A stretch of 64,000 bases of DNA from Parasphingorhabdus marina DSM 22363 (lineage in GTDB: Bacteria > Pseudomonadota > Alphaproteobacteria > Sphingomonadales > Sphingomonadaceae), in assembly GCF_900128895.1 (NCBI RefSeq), contig NZ_FSQW01000002.1, positions 248,001-312,000 on the forward strand, given 5' to 3'. Below the pieces are notes generated by a model. The model was given only the letters and a program-made list of their open reading frames with translations. It had not been told where the DNA came from and made no database searches. Positions 7,159-15,738 of the stretch are shown here, piece by piece. A program made the translations under genes and the position numbers. Each line of letters begins with the position of its first letter. Positions within the stretch are counted from its first letter, which is position 1.

Positions 7159-8340
7159 TCAGCTTTCAACCGTAAAGCTGAGGCCAGCGCTGGCTTCCAG
7201 TCGCTTGACCAGCTTCTTGCCCATCAGCGCACCAGGGGTCCAGATTCCGCCACCTTTCTTGTTGCCGTCCTGGGCGAGGCAAAGCGCGGCTTCGGCGATC
7301 ATTTTTGACGTCGATCCATAGCCCGGGTCCTTGTCACCTTTGACACACAGGCTGGCAGTGTCGCCATCTGCGGTTTCACCAAGAAACAGCACGTCATAAA
7401 AGCCGTTTTCTCGCTCTTCCCTGGTCGGTCCTTCACCTGGCTTCGGCCCGCCTTCACCGCCCAGCGGATTGGCTTTGGCCAGCATTTCAGCAGCCTGCTT
7501 GCCCATGTCGCCCGGACTTGTGACGACCATCTCGTCATAGCGAAAATCCTCGCCATAAGGAAAATCTGACAGGAAGTTGGTGCGGTGGACGTTCTTGGTG
7601 TTGATCGGTGCCATGACAAAGGGGGCAACCCAGCTGTCGATGGTCTTGTCATATTTGGGGATCATCATGTTGGGCTGATCCGGTCCTTCAAATCCCGGGG
7701 TCAGACCAAAGCTGCTGGCCAGGACCTTGACCATTGACGGGTTCTTGGCCAGCGCCTTCATCGTTTCCTTCAGGCTCGCTGCGGTGCCGCCGGAAAATGT
7801 TCCTTCCATGGCCCGGACACGTCCTTTGACCCGGCTGGCCGGTTTGCCAAAACGCTTCTTCATGTCCTTTTGCAGCATAAGCACACCGAGATCGAAGGGG
7901 ATTGAGTCAAAACCGCACGACAGGCAGATCTGGGCACCGGATTTCTCCGCGGCATCCTGATGCGCATCGATCATTTCCCGCATCCAGCCGGGTTCGCCGC
8001 ACAGATCCACATAATGCGTGCCATTGGTGACACAGGCGGCGACCACGTCACTGCCATAGAGCTGATACGGGCCTACTGTGGTCAGCAGCACTTTCGTCCG
8101 GCTGGCCATCATGTCGATGGATTCTGCATCGTCGGAATCGGCAACGACCAGGGGCGTTTCTTTCGGTGCACCGATGAGGTCGCGGACTTCCTCCAGCTTT
8201 TCGATTGAGCGGCCGGCCATGGCCCATTTCGGCGCATCACCGCCGACGCCATATTGCTGGCTCATATATTCGGCGACAAGGCGGCCCGTATATCCGGTCG
8301 AACCATAGATAATGACATCAAATTCGCGTGCGTCGGACAT
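7159..8340 (-). CDS. Saccharopine dehydrogenase-like NAD(P)-binding protein (trans-acting enoyl reductase family)
   Basis: The N terminus FDVIIYGSTGYTGRLVAEYM is a Rossmann-type dinucleotide-binding segment of the Sacchrp_dh_NADP family; GTHYVDLCGEPGWMREMID and SCGFDSIPFDLGVLML are conserved blocks in the mycobacterial trans-acting enoyl reductases and in many proteobacterial relatives. 393 residues is normal. True saccharopine dehydrogenase activity (lysine metabolism) is unlikely; a lipid-related reductase role is possible but unproven. It is preceded by dcd on the same strand (gap about 50 bp). Confidence 0.82.
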   Translation of the reverse strand: MSDAREFDVIIYGSTGYTGRLVAEYMSQQYGVGGDAPKWAMAGRSIEKLEEVRDLIGAPKETPLVVADSDDAESIDMMASRTKVLLTTVGPYQLYGSDVVAACVTNGTHYVDLCGEPGWMREMIDAHQDAAEKSGAQICLSCGFDSIPFDLGVLMLQKDMKKRFGKPASRVKGRVRAMEGTFSGGTAASLKETMKALAKNPSMVKVLASSFGLTPGFEGPDQPNMMIPKYDKTIDSWVAPFVMAPINTKNVHRTNFLSDFPYGEDFRYDEMVVTSPGDMGKQAAEMLAKANPLGGEGGPKPGEGPTREERENGFYDVLFLGETADGDTASLCVKGDKDPGYGSTSKMIAEAALCLAQDGNKKGGGIWTPGALMGKKLVKRLEASAGLSFTVES

Positions 8341-8390
8341 GGTGTTGCTCCCGTTTTTTGATCAGTTGTATTTTGAGACGCGGTTATGGC

Positions 8391-8945
8391 CTAGAGCTTG
8401 GGCAGAGTCACACCTTTTTGCCCCATATATTTGCCTGCCCGGTCGGCATAGCTGGTCTCGCAGGGTTCGTTGCCCTTGAGGAACAGAAACTGGCATGCAC
8501 CTTCATTGGCATAGATTTTGGCGGGCAGGGGGGTGGTGTTCGAAAATTCCAGCGTGACATGACCTTCCCAGCCGGGTTCAAGCGGCGTGACGTTGACGAT
8601 GATCCCGCACCGCGCATAGGTGGATTTTCCGAGGCATATCACCAGCACGTCGCGCGGGATCCGGAAATATTCCACGGTGCGGGCGAGGGCAAAGCTGTTG
8701 GGCGGAATGATGCAACAGTCGGTCTTGCGATCGACCAGGCTCTGGGCATCGAAATTCTTGGGATCCACCACTGCACTGTCGACATTGGTGAAGATCTTGA
8801 ACTCGTCGGATACCCGGGCGTCATAGCCGTAGGAAGACAGGCCGTAGCTGATACAGCCATCGCGCTTCTGTCCCTCAACAAAGGGTTCGATCATTCCTGT
8901 CGACTGTGCCTGTTCCCGGATCCACTTGTCAGATAAAATGCTCAT
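8391..8945 (-). CDS. dcd: dCTP deaminase
   Basis: Converts dCTP to dUTP, the main source of dUMP for thymidylate in many bacteria. The 184-residue protein contains the family motifs [22 protein letters not shown] and [18 protein letters not shown], with the catalytic Glu in the last of these, and length is standard for the homotrimeric enzyme. It ends in [10 protein letters not shown], as expected for Dcd. It is read in the same direction as the neighbouring dehydrogenase-like and GH25-like genes. Confidence 0.95.
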   Translation of the reverse strand: MSILSDKWIREQAQSTGMIEPFVEGQKRDGCISYGLSSYGYDARVSDEFKIFTNVDSAVVDPKNFDAQSLVDRKTDCCIIPPNSFALARTVEYFRIPRDVLVICLGKSTYARCGIIVNVTPLEPGWEGHVTLEFSNTTPLPAKIYANEGACQFLFLKGNEPCETSYADRAGKYMGQKGVTLPKL

Positions 8946-8986
8946 CTTCGTCTTTCTCTTGTCTTGCTGGGGTCATGCCAGCTTGC

Positions 8987-9679
8987 TCAGGGTCGCACAA
9001 CATTCCAGTTGACCGGGCCGTCTATTCCACTGATCCGGCGCATATCCGACGCCCGCCACATGACCCAGGGCTTGGTGGCATAGTCGGGCGGGAAAAAATT
9101 GCTCTCCAGCCAGAACGTCCGGTTGATCGCGCTGCTGATCGCATAATCTTCCTCAAACTGTTTCGACAAAATGATCACCGCGGGCTTGCCGCTATGGCTT
9201 TCGATCTGGTTGAGAAATGTGTTGAGTTCGCTCAGCACCAGTGACCGACCGGGGCGATCATTGCAGCCATTGTCAAAGGCGAGACGGATCGCCGGGGGCA
9301 ACATGTTGCTGGCGCGCGGGACGGTGGTTACGAACATTGTCGCCTGGTCAGTGGCAAGCCGGCACAGAGTATATTCATGGACGGCGCCATAGCGAATGCC
9401 GGCATCCCGAGCGCCGCGAATATTTTCGCCAAAAGCCGGATCACGAATTTCCGCGCCGTCTGTGGCTCGAATATAGGCAAAATCCACGCCGGTTGCGCCA
9501 GCGACGTGCCAGGTGATCTTGCCGTGACTGGCATCGACAGAAATGCCCTGCACCGGATACTGATCTCTCGGCGGCGCCCAGCTGATCGCGATGTTCCGCA
9601 AAATCAACCCGACAACAACCAGAGCGAGCAGGATCAGGCCCATGCGCAGCAGCGGTCTTTTCTTGTTTTGATCAGCCAC
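8987..9679 (-). CDS. GH25 (lysozyme-fold) membrane-anchored protein, catalytic residues degenerate
   Basis: An N-terminal transmembrane helix (LLRMGLILLALVVVGLIL) is followed by a glycoside hydrolase family 25 fold: a GISVDASHGKITW block, VDFAYIRATDG, FGENIRGARDAGIRYGAVHEY and a C-terminal PWVMWRASD. GH25 enzymes cut peptidoglycan with an Asp of GIDVS and a DxE pair; here the first aligns to Ser and the DxE region reads IRLA, so the catalytic acids appear lost. It may bind peptidoglycan without cleaving it. GTG 9679 was chosen; TTG 9700 is an alternative start. Sphingomonad homologues of this length exist as I recall. Confidence 0.72.
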   Translation of the reverse strand: MADQNKKRPLLRMGLILLALVVVGLILRNIAISWAPPRDQYPVQGISVDASHGKITWHVAGATGVDFAYIRATDGAEIRDPAFGENIRGARDAGIRYGAVHEYTLCRLATDQATMFVTTVPRASNMLPPAIRLAFDNGCNDRPGRSLVLSELNTFLNQIESHSGKPAVIILSKQFEEDYAISSAINRTFWLESNFFPPDYATKPWVMWRASDMRRISGIDGPVNWNVVRP

Positions 9680-9730
9680 CAGAGGTCCCGAAATTCCCAA
9701 ATATCTGCGACATTGAACGAAGAGAATCGT

Positions 9731-10213
9731 TCAGTTCTTGATATGCAATACACATATCAAAGTGAAGAGGCGACGGGCGGTCTTGAAATCCACTTCAATC
9801 TTGCCGTCCAGCCGTTCGGTGAGCAGTTCGGCGCCATGGTCATGGACACCACGCCGGGCCATGTCGATCGTCTCGATCTCCTGTGCCGACGCTTTGCGAA
9901 TGGCCTGGTAATAGCTGTCGCAAATGGCGAAATAATCGCGGATCGGACGGCGAAAGCGACCGAGCGCGAGGATGAGCGTTTCCAGTGGCTGGTCGTCTTC
10001 TCGCGCAATCGATATCACCAGGCGGCCTTCCTGGACACTGAGATGCAATTTGTAGGGACCGGCATAACCATCGGAATGTTCGCGCAACGGTTTGAAATGA
10101 TTTTCCTCGATCAGATCGAAAATCGCAATGCGTCGCTCCTGCTCGATATCGGCATTCCGCCAGATAATCGTCGCCTCGTCGAGTTCAACATGGATGATGC
10201 GCGGATCAGACAT
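9731..10213 (-). CDS. UPF0262 family protein
   Basis: Matches UPF0262, an alphaproteobacterial family of about 160 residues with no known function; recognisable segments are IIHVELDEATIIWRN, EQERRIAIFDLIEENHF and MARRGVHDHGAELL. Start ATG 10213 (MSDPRIIHV) is preferred over an upstream codon at 10249 because family members begin there. No cofactor motif is seen. It is divergent from dnaB with 153 bp between them. Confidence 0.88.
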   Translation of the reverse strand: MSDPRIIHVELDEATIIWRNADIEQERRIAIFDLIEENHFKPLREHSDGYAGPYKLHLSVQEGRLVISIAREDDQPLETLILALGRFRRPIRDYFAICDSYYQAIRKASAQEIETIDMARRGVHDHGAELLTERLDGKIEVDFKTARRLFTLICVLHIKN

Positions 10214-10282
10214 GATCGCCCTGTTGCCGCAGGACAGTCTTCCGGACAAGAGTTTTTGCAGTGCAGCAGAAATATTGGATGC

Positions 10283-10291
10283 TTATCCACA
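10283..10291 (+). promoter_or_regulatory. Consensus DnaA box upstream of dnaB
   Basis: TTATCCACA matches the DnaA box consensus without mismatch and lies 76 bp before the dnaB ATG at 10367, in the UPF0262-dnaB divergent region. DnaA acts as a transcription factor for replication genes in Caulobacter; a single site is weak evidence, so regulation is inferred. Confidence 0.45.
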
Positions 10292-10366
10292 GGACTGTCC
10301 CCGCTTGATTTGTAAAAATCCCGGAACCCCCTTGCCGGGAATCGCTGGAAGGTGAATGGTGGGTCT

Positions 10367-11866
10367 ATGGCTGAACTGATGCGTTTCGATAATGATGAAG
10401 AGGGGACCCAGCGCCTGCCGCGCAATGTCGAGGCAGAGGCGACCTTTCTGGGTGCCTTGCTGATCGACAATCGCGTCGCCGAGGATGTCCAGATCAAATT
10501 GCGGCCCGAGCATTTCTATGAGCCGCTGCACGGGCGCATCTACGAGCAGGCGCTGAAACTGCTCGATCGCAACATGGTGGTGACGCCGGTAACTCTGAAA
10601 CCCTATTTCGAGCATGACGAGGTCATGAAGGAACTGGGCGGGCCATCCTATCTGGCAAAGCTCACCGGCGACGGCGCCGGGCTGATCGGTGCCCGCGATT
10701 TTGCGGACCAGATTTACGATTTGGCGCTGCTTCGGGAACTGGTGAGTGTGGGCCGGACGCTGGTCGACAGTGCACTGGACACCAGTGAGGCGGTGGATCC
10801 CAAAACCCAGATCGAAGAAGCGGAAACGGCCCTCTACCGGGTTTCCGAAGGCGAAGCACAGGAAGGCGGCGTCAAGAGCTTCCTCGCCGCCTCTACCGAA
10901 GCGCTCAACAATGTCGAACGCGCATTTAACAGCGGTGGCAAGGTGTCGGGTATCACGACGGGTCTCACCGACCTGAACGCCAAGATGGGTGGTCTCCACA
11001 AATCAGATCTCCTCATTCTTGCGGGGCGTCCGGGCATGGGGAAAACCTCGCTCGCCACAAATGTTGCGTTCAACGCCGCCAACCGCTTTCGTCAGGACAT
11101 GCAGGACGGTATCGCACCGGAAGACTCTCTGGGCGCCCGCACAGCCTTTTTCAGCCTCGAAATGTCGGCCGACCAGCTGGCGACCAGAATCCTCTCTGAA
11201 CAGGCCGAGATCAGCTCGGAAAAGCTCCGCATGGGGAGCATCAGCCGCGACCAGATGCACCGGCTCGCACTGGCCTCGCGCGAGTTGCAGGACCTGCCCC
11301 TCTACATTGACGACACGCCCGGTCTGACCATCGCGGCGCTCCGGACACGGGCGCGGCGCCTGCAACGGCGCAGCGGCATCAACCTGATAGTGGTCGACTA
11401 TCTGCAGCTGCTGCAGGGTTCTGGCCGCGCCCAGGACAACCGGGTAAACGAGATCTCGGAAATCAGTCGCGGGCTGAAGACGCTGGCGAAAGAGCTCAAT
11501 TGCCCGGTCCTGGCGCTGTCCCAGCTTAGCCGTGCCGTGGAAAGCCGGGAAGACAAGCGCCCGCAGCTGTCCGATCTCAGGGAATCGGGTTCGATCGAGC
11601 AAGATGCCGATATCGTGATGTTCATCTACCGGGACGAATATTATCATCTCGCGGTCAAGCCTGATGATCCGGACGAGCATTCGACCGAAGAACAGAAAGC
11701 CAAATATCTCGCCTGGGAAACCGATCATCAGAGCAAGGTCGGCAAGGCGACGGTGATCGTCGCCAAAAACCGTCAGGGTTCCACCGGGAATATTGCCCTC
11801 AGTTTCCAGAGCGAATTCACCAAATTCGGTGATCTCGCCTATAGCGACGCGCCGGAAGATTATTGA
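10367..11866 (+). CDS. dnaB: Replicative DNA helicase DnaB
   Basis: Hexameric 5'-3' helicase that opens the replication fork and binds primase. The N-terminal domain starts at RLPRNVEAEATFLGALLID; the RecA-like C-terminal domain has Walker A GRPGMGKTSLA, the Walker B region INLIVVDYLQLL and LSQLSRAVESREDKRP, and an intact SDLRESGSIEQDADIV block. About 500 residues, the usual length, and no intein. ATG 10367 (MAELMRFDND) is preferred; GTG 10352 is possible. Its stop TGA directly abuts the stop of the convergent methyltransferase, forming the palindrome TGATCA. Confidence 0.97.
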   Translation: MAELMRFDNDEEGTQRLPRNVEAEATFLGALLIDNRVAEDVQIKLRPEHFYEPLHGRIYEQALKLLDRNMVVTPVTLKPYFEHDEVMKELGGPSYLAKLTGDGAGLIGARDFADQIYDLALLRELVSVGRTLVDSALDTSEAVDPKTQIEEAETALYRVSEGEAQEGGVKSFLAASTEALNNVERAFNSGGKVSGITTGLTDLNAKMGGLHKSDLLILAGRPGMGKTSLATNVAFNAANRFRQDMQDGIAPEDSLGARTAFFSLEMSADQLATRILSEQAEISSEKLRMGSISRDQMHRLALASRELQDLPLYIDDTPGLTIAALRTRARRLQRRSGINLIVVDYLQLLQGSGRAQDNRVNEISEISRGLKTLAKELNCPVLALSQLSRAVESREDKRPQLSDLRESGSIEQDADIVMFIYRDEYYHLAVKPDDPDEHSTEEQKAKYLAWETDHQSKVGKATVIVAKNRQGSTGNIALSFQSEFTKFGDLAYSDAPEDY

Positions 11867-12697
11867 TCAGTCGGGCCGGCGGATATGGCCATCCTGCCAG
11901 TCGAGTACCGTCAGGAAATTGGCAAGCCGGTTTTCCTCCAGTTTTGCGATCAGGCTGTTCTGGTGGAACGGCACCAGCAGATCGCTGACCGGTCCGACCC
12001 AGGGGGCGCTGGTATCAAACAGGATGCCAAGACCGAATACCGCCGGAATCTCGGCATAGGATAAAGCCCGTTCACCACTCTCGGTTTCGGCAATGAAGTC
12101 CAGCACGGCCTTTTTCACACCATTGCGTTCGCCGCCTTCGTGCATCGCCATGCCGAACTGGCCCATGCCGCGGAAGCCCTGACCGGGCAGCAATCCCGGA
12201 TTTCCCGGTTTGGCGCCGCCGTCCATGCTGTAATTGTGCCGGAATTCGGGGGGTATGGAGTCCGGGGCATAATAGGAGTCCCGGAATGCGGAAGGCCAGC
12301 AGACATCATGCAGGATAGCGAGCAGGGGCTTGCCATCCCGCTGACAGGCGGCGTCAATCGATTTCAGCTCGTTGTAGACGGTGAACCAGTTATGATCTCC
12401 GTCGACCAGCCAGGCATCGATATCCGAGAGATCTTCAAACGCCTCCAGACTGGGTTTCGCGATGTGGCTGACCTGATCCTGCCCGTCGACCCAATCCAGA
12501 AATTCCGGCTTGGGCATCGGATCAATGCTGTACAGATGGCCCTCCATCTGCTCCGTGTAATCGGCGAGGATGCTTGACATTCCGCCATATTCCGCACCGA
12601 TTTCCGCAATGCGGGATGCCTCGGCATGGTGCAGCGTCTGAACGACGATGGGTGCAAATTCGGACATGCTGTGAATGAGAAGATTGGCCATGTTCAT
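11867..12697 (-). CDS. Class I SAM-dependent methyltransferase-like protein
   Basis: Second gene of a two-gene operon: its ATG (12697) overlaps the TGA of the upstream HAD gene as ATGA, and AGAGG lies just upstream, indicating translational coupling. The N terminus has a Rossmann methyltransferase core, with RIAEIGAEYGGMSSILADY as motif I, LYSIDP as the acidic strand and IDAWLVDGDHNWFTVYNEL as motif II/III, like Methyltransf_24 enzymes of polysaccharide loci. The rest (HDVCWPSAFRDSYYAPD, GGAKPGNPGLLPGQGF) is not assigned. Coupling to a HAD-type protein suggests a glycan or small-molecule methylation, not proven. Confidence 0.7.
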   Translation of the reverse strand: MNMANLLIHSMSEFAPIVVQTLHHAEASRIAEIGAEYGGMSSILADYTEQMEGHLYSIDPMPKPEFLDWVDGQDQVSHIAKPSLEAFEDLSDIDAWLVDGDHNWFTVYNELKSIDAACQRDGKPLLAILHDVCWPSAFRDSYYAPDSIPPEFRHNYSMDGGAKPGNPGLLPGQGFRGMGQFGMAMHEGGERNGVKKAVLDFIAETESGERALSYAEIPAVFGLGILFDTSAPWVGPVSDLLVPFHQNSLIAKLEENRLANFLTVLDWQDGHIRRPD

Positions 12698-15099
12698 GCA
12701 ACCTCTTTGAGAGTGGCAGCGCTTGTTTCGCGCAGGATTGTGGGACGGAACACCAGGCTGAGCATCATCTGCCCGCCGGTGCTGATGCTGGATGGCGGGA
12801 TCATGATGAAGGCATCGGGAGCCGTGCAAGCCAGCAATCCGGGGGCTTTCTCGACGACGGATTCGAACACCGGATAAGCGGGGATGGTATCGTCATCCAG
12901 CTTCTTGGCCGAGAAATTATCCACCTCGTGAAAGCTGACATCATCGATCTGCAGCCAGTCGCAGACCTGACCGATCATTACGGCGATATTATAGCTGCCC
13001 ATGCCTGCGGGAATCAGCGCCTGATAATAGCCGTCGCTGGTGGGGTGGGCTTCGATATCCACTTGCACATGTTCCTTGTCGTCGGCCAGTACCACCGGAA
13101 GCGTGAGCGCTTCGGCCTGGAAATCTTTCTGGCGCAGGTCCAGCGCGAACCGGTTACTGGCGAAATTGGGGAGCAGCGCCTGCATGCCTTGCTGTTGCAG
13201 CTCGCCGGGCAGATAGATCCGCGTGGTGTTCTTGGTATAGAACAGTCCACGTCGCCTTATGCCTTTTGCGGCGGCTTGCGGGTCCACCAGCCGGACCATG
13301 TCCCTGGTACCCAGATTGACGTCATGATGGAAACTTTCGAAAATCCCGACTTCGCGGCGCACGGGCAGGAATAGCAGGCGTGTCAGGGAAGCAGCGGCCA
13401 TCCTGCGAGCGCAATCGCCGTTCCATGACCGGGGTACTGTTTCCCAGCCACATTCCGGATCATCCATATAGGAGAGACATGCGGCCTGTGCCTGCTCGCG
13501 GGCGTCGCTCTGGCGACCCTTGATATCGGCACTGTCACGGCGCGGAGTGCCGTCGTCCTCATATCCCAGAACCGAACCCTGGGCCTGGGTCGACAGCTGC
13601 TCGAGCACGGCAATGGACTCGCACATGGCGTTGAGGGCGCTGTTGTCATAGTGGCGGTGGTCGATCAGCCCTTTCTTGTCGAGACCGGTGATCATCAGTT
13701 CCCGGAGCAACAGATATCGTCCCGCAATGGTCAGGTTCATGGCCTCATTAAGAACCGGCTCGACGACATTTTGCGCCGACCCGTTATAGCCCAGGTCCAC
13801 GAACATTATCGTATCACCGTTCTCCACACCTGCCTGGCGCATATGAGCGCAGAGCCGACCAGCAAATTTCTTCGACCGGGCCGTGATCTTTTTCACGTTC
13901 TTGGTCTTCAGCACCTCACGTACAAAATCTTCCGGCTTTCTGATTTTCGCCAGCGTCCGGATTTCATTGTCGAAAAACAGCAGTTGCCGGCAATAGGCGG
14001 CCTGCCGCTGTTGGGAATAGGCGTCATCCTTGTTGCCGGTGGCTTCCGACATCAGATAGGACTTGATCGCCGCCTTGCTGGAGAAACTGGCGGCATTGGC
14101 CGTGAAGCGGCTGATTTCCACCATCGATACATCTTCGGCACGGTCGGGAAAAGCTTTCAGAAAAGCCTGGGCCGGAAGAAAACCGTCGCGCAGCATGAAC
14201 AGCAATTTGGGTTTCTTTCCCGAGCTTTCTTCCAGAGCATCCGCTTCATCGGCAACCCATTGCGAGAAGCCCTGGAAGACCGGGCCGAGGACATCATGGC
14301 CGAACTGGAAAACGGTGTCGTCATTGTTCCGCAGCGAAATAGCGGCGCGGTGCGGCTGAAACACCGGACTGTCCCGACGGGAATCTGATTCCAGGAGGGT
14401 TGAGGCATTGGCCTCCAGGCGCAGCCGTTCTTCGGCTTCCTCGTCAAATTGCCGGAAATGGATGCCGCGGACACCCAGTTTCTCTGGCGCTTCCTGGTCG
14501 GCCTTTTTGTTGTCGCCGAGATGCAGGATCTTGTGTGGTGACACGCCAAGTTCCGCCAGCACATGCTTGAACAGACCGGCGGACTTGCTCGCGCCATATT
14601 CACAGGAACAGAAAATCTGGTCGATCATGTCGAGAATCTCATTCCCCGCCGCATCGGAAATCAGCTGCCGAAGCAAGGGCTCAGGCAGGTAGGTGTCGGA
14701 GACGATGATGACCTTCATCCCCCGCTTTTTGGCATCACGAATCAGATCGCAAACTGGGCTGAAAGCAAAGCAGTGACGCGCTTCTGCCTGCAGTTCCTTT
14801 GCTATACATTCGCTGACCACGGTTTCATCGGCATCACGGAACATGTTGGAGTAGATGTCTTTGATCGTGACTTCGCTGCTGTCAGAATTGAGGATCAGGG
14901 CCTTGCGTGCCCGGTTTTCGGCCCGGACCCGCATTTCCATATTGGCGCCGGGAATGTCGAGATCATGGAAGATATCAACGGGCATGTTGACATTCCGCCA
15001 GATCAGCGTGTCGAAACAGTCAAGCGAAAGGATGTCAGGCGCTTCGGCCTGTTGCTCGACAAGGGTGGGGATTTCGCTGGCAACAACCGCGTTTGTCAT
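12694..15099 (-). CDS. Large multidomain HAD-superfamily hydrolase-like protein (COG5610-like)
   Basis: 801 residues. Residues about 20-230 form a HAD domain: motif I DILSLDCFDTLIWR, motif II KVIIVSDTYLP, a Lys in YGASKSAGLFK, and motif IV KILHLGDNKKADQEA. The middle (about 280-500) has LLFMLRDGFLPAQAFLKAF, a SRFTANAASF segment and IMFVDLGYNGSAQNVVEPVL, a pattern I associate with HAD proteins of surface-polysaccharide loci. The last 250 residues look beta-rich and are unassigned. No signal peptide. The phosphorylated substrate is unknown; the coupled downstream methyltransferase implies a two-step modification. Confidence is good for HAD, low for role. Confidence 0.72.
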   Translation of the reverse strand: MTNAVVASEIPTLVEQQAEAPDILSLDCFDTLIWRNVNMPVDIFHDLDIPGANMEMRVRAENRARKALILNSDSSEVTIKDIYSNMFRDADETVVSECIAKELQAEARHCFAFSPVCDLIRDAKKRGMKVIIVSDTYLPEPLLRQLISDAAGNEILDMIDQIFCSCEYGASKSAGLFKHVLAELGVSPHKILHLGDNKKADQEAPEKLGVRGIHFRQFDEEAEERLRLEANASTLLESDSRRDSPVFQPHRAAISLRNNDDTVFQFGHDVLGPVFQGFSQWVADEADALEESSGKKPKLLFMLRDGFLPAQAFLKAFPDRAEDVSMVEISRFTANAASFSSKAAIKSYLMSEATGNKDDAYSQQRQAAYCRQLLFFDNEIRTLAKIRKPEDFVREVLKTKNVKKITARSKKFAGRLCAHMRQAGVENGDTIMFVDLGYNGSAQNVVEPVLNEAMNLTIAGRYLLLRELMITGLDKKGLIDHRHYDNSALNAMCESIAVLEQLSTQAQGSVLGYEDDGTPRRDSADIKGRQSDAREQAQAACLSYMDDPECGWETVPRSWNGDCARRMAAASLTRLLFLPVRREVGIFESFHHDVNLGTRDMVRLVDPQAAAKGIRRRGLFYTKNTTRIYLPGELQQQGMQALLPNFASNRFALDLRQKDFQAEALTLPVVLADDKEHVQVDIEAHPTSDGYYQALIPAGMGSYNIAVMIGQVCDWLQIDDVSFHEVDNFSAKKLDDDTIPAYPVFESVVEKAPGLLACTAPDAFIMIPPSSISTGGQMMLSLVFRPTILRETSAATLKEVA

Positions 15100-15380
15100 G
15101 CTGTTTCAATTCCTTTTCATCACTCTGGCGCGCGCCAGCATTCAGAAGGAAATAAGCAAGCATCGTGCCAAACAGAGGCGAGGGGATCGAGGGAGTGATT
15201 CGACCGACTTTTGATTTGTCCGAATTCTCCCCGGCAAGGCAGAATGCCCGTGAAAAACGACGAAATTCCGGGCTTTTTCTCTTGAACGTGCTCTTAGTCC
15301 ACCTGATCGCTTCGTTCTGGATAAACCCGGTCCAGCCCCCATTTTCAGTGGCGGCAGGGGATAAATATGGAGTATAGTTG

Positions 15381-15650
15381 ATGAGAAAATTCCCCATAAT
15401 TACAGCAGCAATTGCGGCTTCGGGATTGATGGCCGTTCCGGCTTTGGCACAGGATACGCCCCCGCCTGACAGCACGGAATCTGCTCCGGAATCAGCACCG
15501 CCGCCGCCCACGATCGATTCTGATGGCGATGGCACAATGGATGCCTGGGACCAGCGTGGAGACGGTAAGGCCGACAGCTGGGATACCGATGGTGACGGAG
15601 CCCCGGATACATTTGATCAGGACGGAGATGGTCAGCCTGACCCCAAATAG
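15381..15650 (+). CDS. Small secreted acidic protein with DxDGDG calcium-binding-type repeats
   Basis: 89 residues: a signal peptide (MRKFPIITAAIAASGLMAVPALA) and a mature part of about 65 residues with a Pro/Ser/Glu-rich spacer and four DSDGDG, DGKADSWDTDGDG and DQDGDGQPDP-like units, as in thrombospondin type-3/dockerin-like calcium loops. It likely binds Ca2+ outside the cytoplasm. GGAG at 15369-15372 supports ATG 15381 over TTG 15378. It is monocistronic with its own terminator. Function unknown. Confidence 0.75.
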   Translation: MRKFPIITAAIAASGLMAVPALAQDTPPPDSTESAPESAPPPPTIDSDGDGTMDAWDQRGDGKADSWDTDGDGAPDTFDQDGDGQPDPK

Positions 15651-15691
15651 GTCAGAAACCCTCTGTCCAAACCCAGCCCCCTGTGGTGTGC

Positions 15692-15727
15692 GGTCGATCC
15701 CTTGCGGGGTCGGCCGCCATCTTTTTG
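15692..15727 (+). terminator. Terminator after the small secreted calcium-loop protein
   Basis: GGTCGATCCC and GGGGTCGGCC pair around the loop TTGC (with two G-T pairs) and are followed by a CTTTTT tract; it lies just before the convergent cysH stop at 15739. Confidence 0.65.
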
Positions 15728-15738
15728 ATCAGGAAGAA

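Noticed and set aside
10316-10342. Short inverted repeat upstream of dnaB (CCCGG...CCGGG)
   Set aside because: Stem too short and no T-run; likely chance in GC-rich DNA.
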